Shown here: positions 62,237-64,000 of the stretch, piece after piece | Layout: every line of letters begins with the position of its first letter | Numbering within the stretch: the first letter of the stretch is position 1 | Assembly (NCBI RefSeq): GCF_004004565.1 | Contig: NZ_SACM01000001.1 | Location: 682,001-746,000, forward strand | Direction of reading: 5' to 3' | Length of the DNA stretch: 64,000 nt | Source: Inhella crocodyli | Lineage (GTDB): Bacteria; Pseudomonadota; Gammaproteobacteria; Burkholderiales; Burkholderiaceae_C | The notes under the pieces: generated by a model | Database searches by the model: none | Seen by the model: only the letters and a program-made list of their open reading frames with translations | Told to the model about the DNA's origin: nothing | Position numbers and translations under genes: made by a program

Positions 62237-64000
62237 ATGGCTTCTCTGATCTCCAGCCTGACCTCCGACCAAATCGCCGCCCTGTCAACGGTGACCTTGG
62301 CCCGGCTGACCAGCGACGACTGGGCGGCGTTCAACACGAATCAGATCCAGGCGCTGACCACCGACCAGGTGCGCAGCCTCAGCAGCCAGGCCTTCGGTTT
62401 CCTCAGCACCGAGCAGTTCGCGGCCTTCGAGACGCGGGACCTGCAGGTCATCAGCACGGCGGCCCTGTCGACGCTGAAGACCGACATGCTCAACGCCCTG
62501 AGCACCGACCAGATGGGCGCGCTGACCTCGGCGCAGGTCAAGGGCCTGACCACCGGGCAAATCGCCTCGCTGGTCTCCGACAACGTCAACGCCCTGACCA
62601 CGGCGCAGTTCGCCAACCTCAGCACCACCCAGCTGGGCGCGCTGACCACCGACCAGGTGTCGGTGCTGGAGTCGGCCGACCTGGTGGCCATCGGCAGCAC
62701 CGGCATCCGCGCCTTCAGCAGCGCGGCCGTGGGCGCCTTGTCCACCGACAACATCGCCGCGCTCAGCTCCACCCAGGCGGCCGTGCTCACCAGCACCCAG
62801 GCCAAGGGCCTGACCACCGACCAGATCGACGCCCTGGGCAGCGCCAACGTCGGCGTGCTGTCCACCGACCTGCTGCGCAGCCTGACCACGGCCCAGATCG
62901 CCGCCATGGACTCGGCGCAGTTCTCGGCCCTGAAGAGCTCGCAGGTGCAGGCCTTCAGCACCGCCCAGATCTCGGCCCTGCCCACCGACACCCTGAACGC
63001 CCTGGGCACGGCCCAGTTCAACGCCCTGTCCACCACCCAGGTGTCGGCCCTGACGACCGACCAACTGGCCAGTCTGGAAACCGACGACCTGCGCGCCTTG
63101 AGCACCAACGCGCTGCGCTCGCTGTCCAGCGCCCAGGTGGGCGCCCTGAGCACCGACGGCGTGGTGGCCTTGACCACCGCGCAAGCCGCGTCGATCACGT
63201 CCAACCAGGCCAAGGGCTTGAGCACCGACCAGCTCGGTGCGCTGCAAACCGACGACCTGCGCGCCCTCAGCACCGACACCCTGCGCTCGCTCAGCTCCAA
63301 CCAGGTTGGCGCCCTCAGCACCGACAACATCGTGGCCTTGACCACGGGGCAGGCCGCGGCCCTGGCCTCGAACCAAGTGCAAGGCCTGAGCACCGACCAG
63401 ACCGGCGCCCTGCAAACGGACGACCTGCGCGCCTTGGGCACCGCCACGCTGCGGGCCCTGAGCACCGACCAGCTGGGCGCCTTGGGCTCTGACCAGCTCG
63501 GCGCGCTGACCACGGTGCAGGTGCAAAACCTCACCACCCAGCAAGTCGCCGGCCTCGACACCGACGACCTCAACGCCTTCGGCACCGCCCAGTTCGCGGC
63601 CATGACCACCGGCCAGCTGACCGGCCTGACCACCGACCAGGTGGCCAGCCTGCAGACGGCCGACCTGGTGGCCATCGGCTCGGCGGGCCTGCGTGCCCTG
63701 AACTCGGCCCAAGTGGGGGCCCTGAGCACCGATGGCGTCGTGGCCCTCACAACAACGCAGGCGGCCAGCCTGACCACCGGGCAAGCGGCCGGCCTGACCA
63801 CGGACCAAATGGCCGCCATGGCCACCGACGACCTGCGTGCCCTGTCGTCCGCGACCCTGCGCGCCCTCGACTCCGACCAACTGGGCGCCCTGACCAGCAC
63901 GCAATTGGGGCAACTGACCACCGCCCAGATCCAGGCCTTGACCACCGGCCAGCTGGCAGGCTTGGCCACCGACGACCTGAATGCCCTGACCACCGGCCAG
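62237..64000 (+). CDS. Giant octapeptide-repeat protein (N-terminal 588 residues; continues beyond window)
   Basis: The frame opens at MASLISSLTSDQIAAL and stays open to the window end. From residue 5 on, all 584 visible residues fall into 73 contiguous eight-residue units with no insertion or deletion; consensus is hydrophobic-x-A-L-[ST]-[ST]-x-[QD], for example VGALSTDG, LRALSTDT, IQALTTGQ. There is no signal peptide, no cysteine, very little lysine and much D, Q, S, T and A. T-T-D-Q would cap a short helix, so a helical or mixed solenoid is conceivable; a beta-solenoid is also possible. Similar L-T-T-x-Q repeats occur in large putative surface proteins of Burkholderiales, which would be exported by type I secretion, but no such export gene is in view. 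Function unknown. Confidence 0.82.
   Translation, partial: MASLISSLTSDQIAALSTVTLARLTSDDWAAFNTNQIQALTTDQVRSLSSQAFGFLSTEQFAAFETRDLQVISTAALSTLKTDMLNALSTDQMGALTSAQVKGLTTGQIASLVSDNVNALTTAQFANLSTTQLGALTTDQVSVLESADLVAIGSTGIRAFSSAAVGALSTDNIAALSSTQAAVLTSTQAKGLTTDQIDALGSANVGVLSTDLLRSLTTAQIAAMDSAQFSALKSSQVQAFSTAQISALPTDTLNALGTAQFNALSTTQVSALTTDQLASLETDDLRALSTNALRSLSSAQVGALSTDGVVALTTAQAASITSNQAKGLSTDQLGALQTDDLRALSTDTLRSLSSNQVGALSTDNIVALTTGQAAALASNQVQGLSTDQTGALQTDDLRALGTATLRALSTDQLGALGSDQLGALTTVQVQNLTTQQVAGLDTDDLNAFGTAQFAAMTTGQLTGLTTDQVASLQTADLVAIGSAGLRALNSAQVGALSTDGVVALTTTQAASLTTGQAAGLTTDQMAAMATDDLRALSSATLRALDSDQLGALTSTQLGQLTTAQIQALTTGQLAGLATDDLNALTTGQ
62249..64000 (+). repeat. Tandem 24-bp coding repeats, 73 copies
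   Basis: This is the DNA underlying the octapeptide array. Units are diverged (roughly GCCCTGAGCACCGACCAG phased every 24 bases) but in perfect register. A larger module of about five units (LRxLxSxQ, VGALSTDx, xVALTTxQ, AAxLxxxQ, AKGLTTDQ) recurs at visible units 20, 37, 44 and 61, i.e. spacings of 17, 7 and 17 units, which indicates block duplications. The lack of stops creates long false frames on the opposite strand. Confidence 0.88.

Noticed and set aside
62285-63993. Two long minus-strand open frames (over 540 codons) rich in valine, arginine, serine or glycine, glutamine, histidine
   Set aside because: They are antisense to the octapeptide-repeat gene; the repeat simply lacks stop codons in these frames, and the plus frame has the regular protein pattern and start.
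62249-64000. CRISPR-like tandem repeats
   Set aside because: Units are 24 bp, contiguous with no spacers, diverged, and encode an in-frame octapeptide.

Overview
The window is high-GC, densely packed DNA that reads as a betaproteobacterial chromosome. The order smc-zipA-ligA, the long run leuC-leuD-leuB-asd-fimV-truA-trpF-trpB-trpA-accD-folC-dedD-cvpA-purF-metZ, and the queF-dapC-dapD-pilU-prmB string all fit Burkholderiales (Comamonadaceae/Sphaerotilaceae-like). That placement is inferred from gene order and protein character, not from a search. I found no insertion sequence, prophage, integrase or CRISPR array. Almost every base is coding, and many genes join by 1-8 nt stop/start overlaps.

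Layout. 1-1.6 kb: a bufferin-type (MNIO-modified RiPP) locus with a divergent ECF sigma factor and a tiny zinc-finger anti-sigma. 1.8-8.3 kb: a TonB-like periplasmic protein, waaA and a phosphohexomutase, a LytS/LytR-type two-component system, and an hpf-like/Bax1-I/TerB cluster. 8.4-12.1 kb: an NhaR-type LysR regulator, then an alkylation-repair cassette (Ada-AlkA fusion, Ogt) coupled to an EamA transporter. 12.1-18.9 kb: smc-zipA-ligA on the minus strand. 19-25.5 kb: queF-dapC-dapD-pilU-prmB-ABC-F on the plus strand. 25.5-29.8 kb: ohrR-ohr, a cyclic-nucleotide-domain MscS channel, asparaginase and lexA with a LexA box. 29.9-49.5 kb: a ~19.6-kb minus-strand run from a LysR gene and leuC through leucine, aspartate, tryptophan, fatty-acid, folate, purine and methionine genes to gltX and tRNA-Ala, -Glu and -Asp. 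49.7-52 kb: a cupredoxin-like protein, a secreted zinc phospholipase/nuclease-like protein and a small conserved protein. 52-61 kb: a propionyl-CoA to succinyl-CoA operon (mcm, GNAT, meaB, pccB, pccA, FAD monooxygenase, VOC) with a divergent GntR regulator. 62.2-64 kb: the start of a very repetitive protein running off the window.

How the genes work together. The propionate operon carries biotin-dependent carboxylation (PccAB), a VOC protein that could be the epimerase, the B12 mutase and its GTPase chaperone, so it should feed propionyl-CoA into succinyl-CoA. The FAD monooxygenase and the GNAT enzyme are translationally coupled passengers of unknown role. The bufferin locus looks like a stress-responsive metal-sequestering peptide system under its own sigma factor.

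Most worth a second look: (i) the last gene, 73 uninterrupted octapeptide units in the visible 588 residues; (ii) the pccB-pccA junction, where a duplicated pccA start, a 43-codon leader ORF and a 19-bp inverted repeat surround the GTG start; (iii) the bufferin promoter, which fits a SigF-like GTAAGG-N16-CGAC pattern; (iv) a perfect terminator hairpin 5 nt upstream of the folC start codon.
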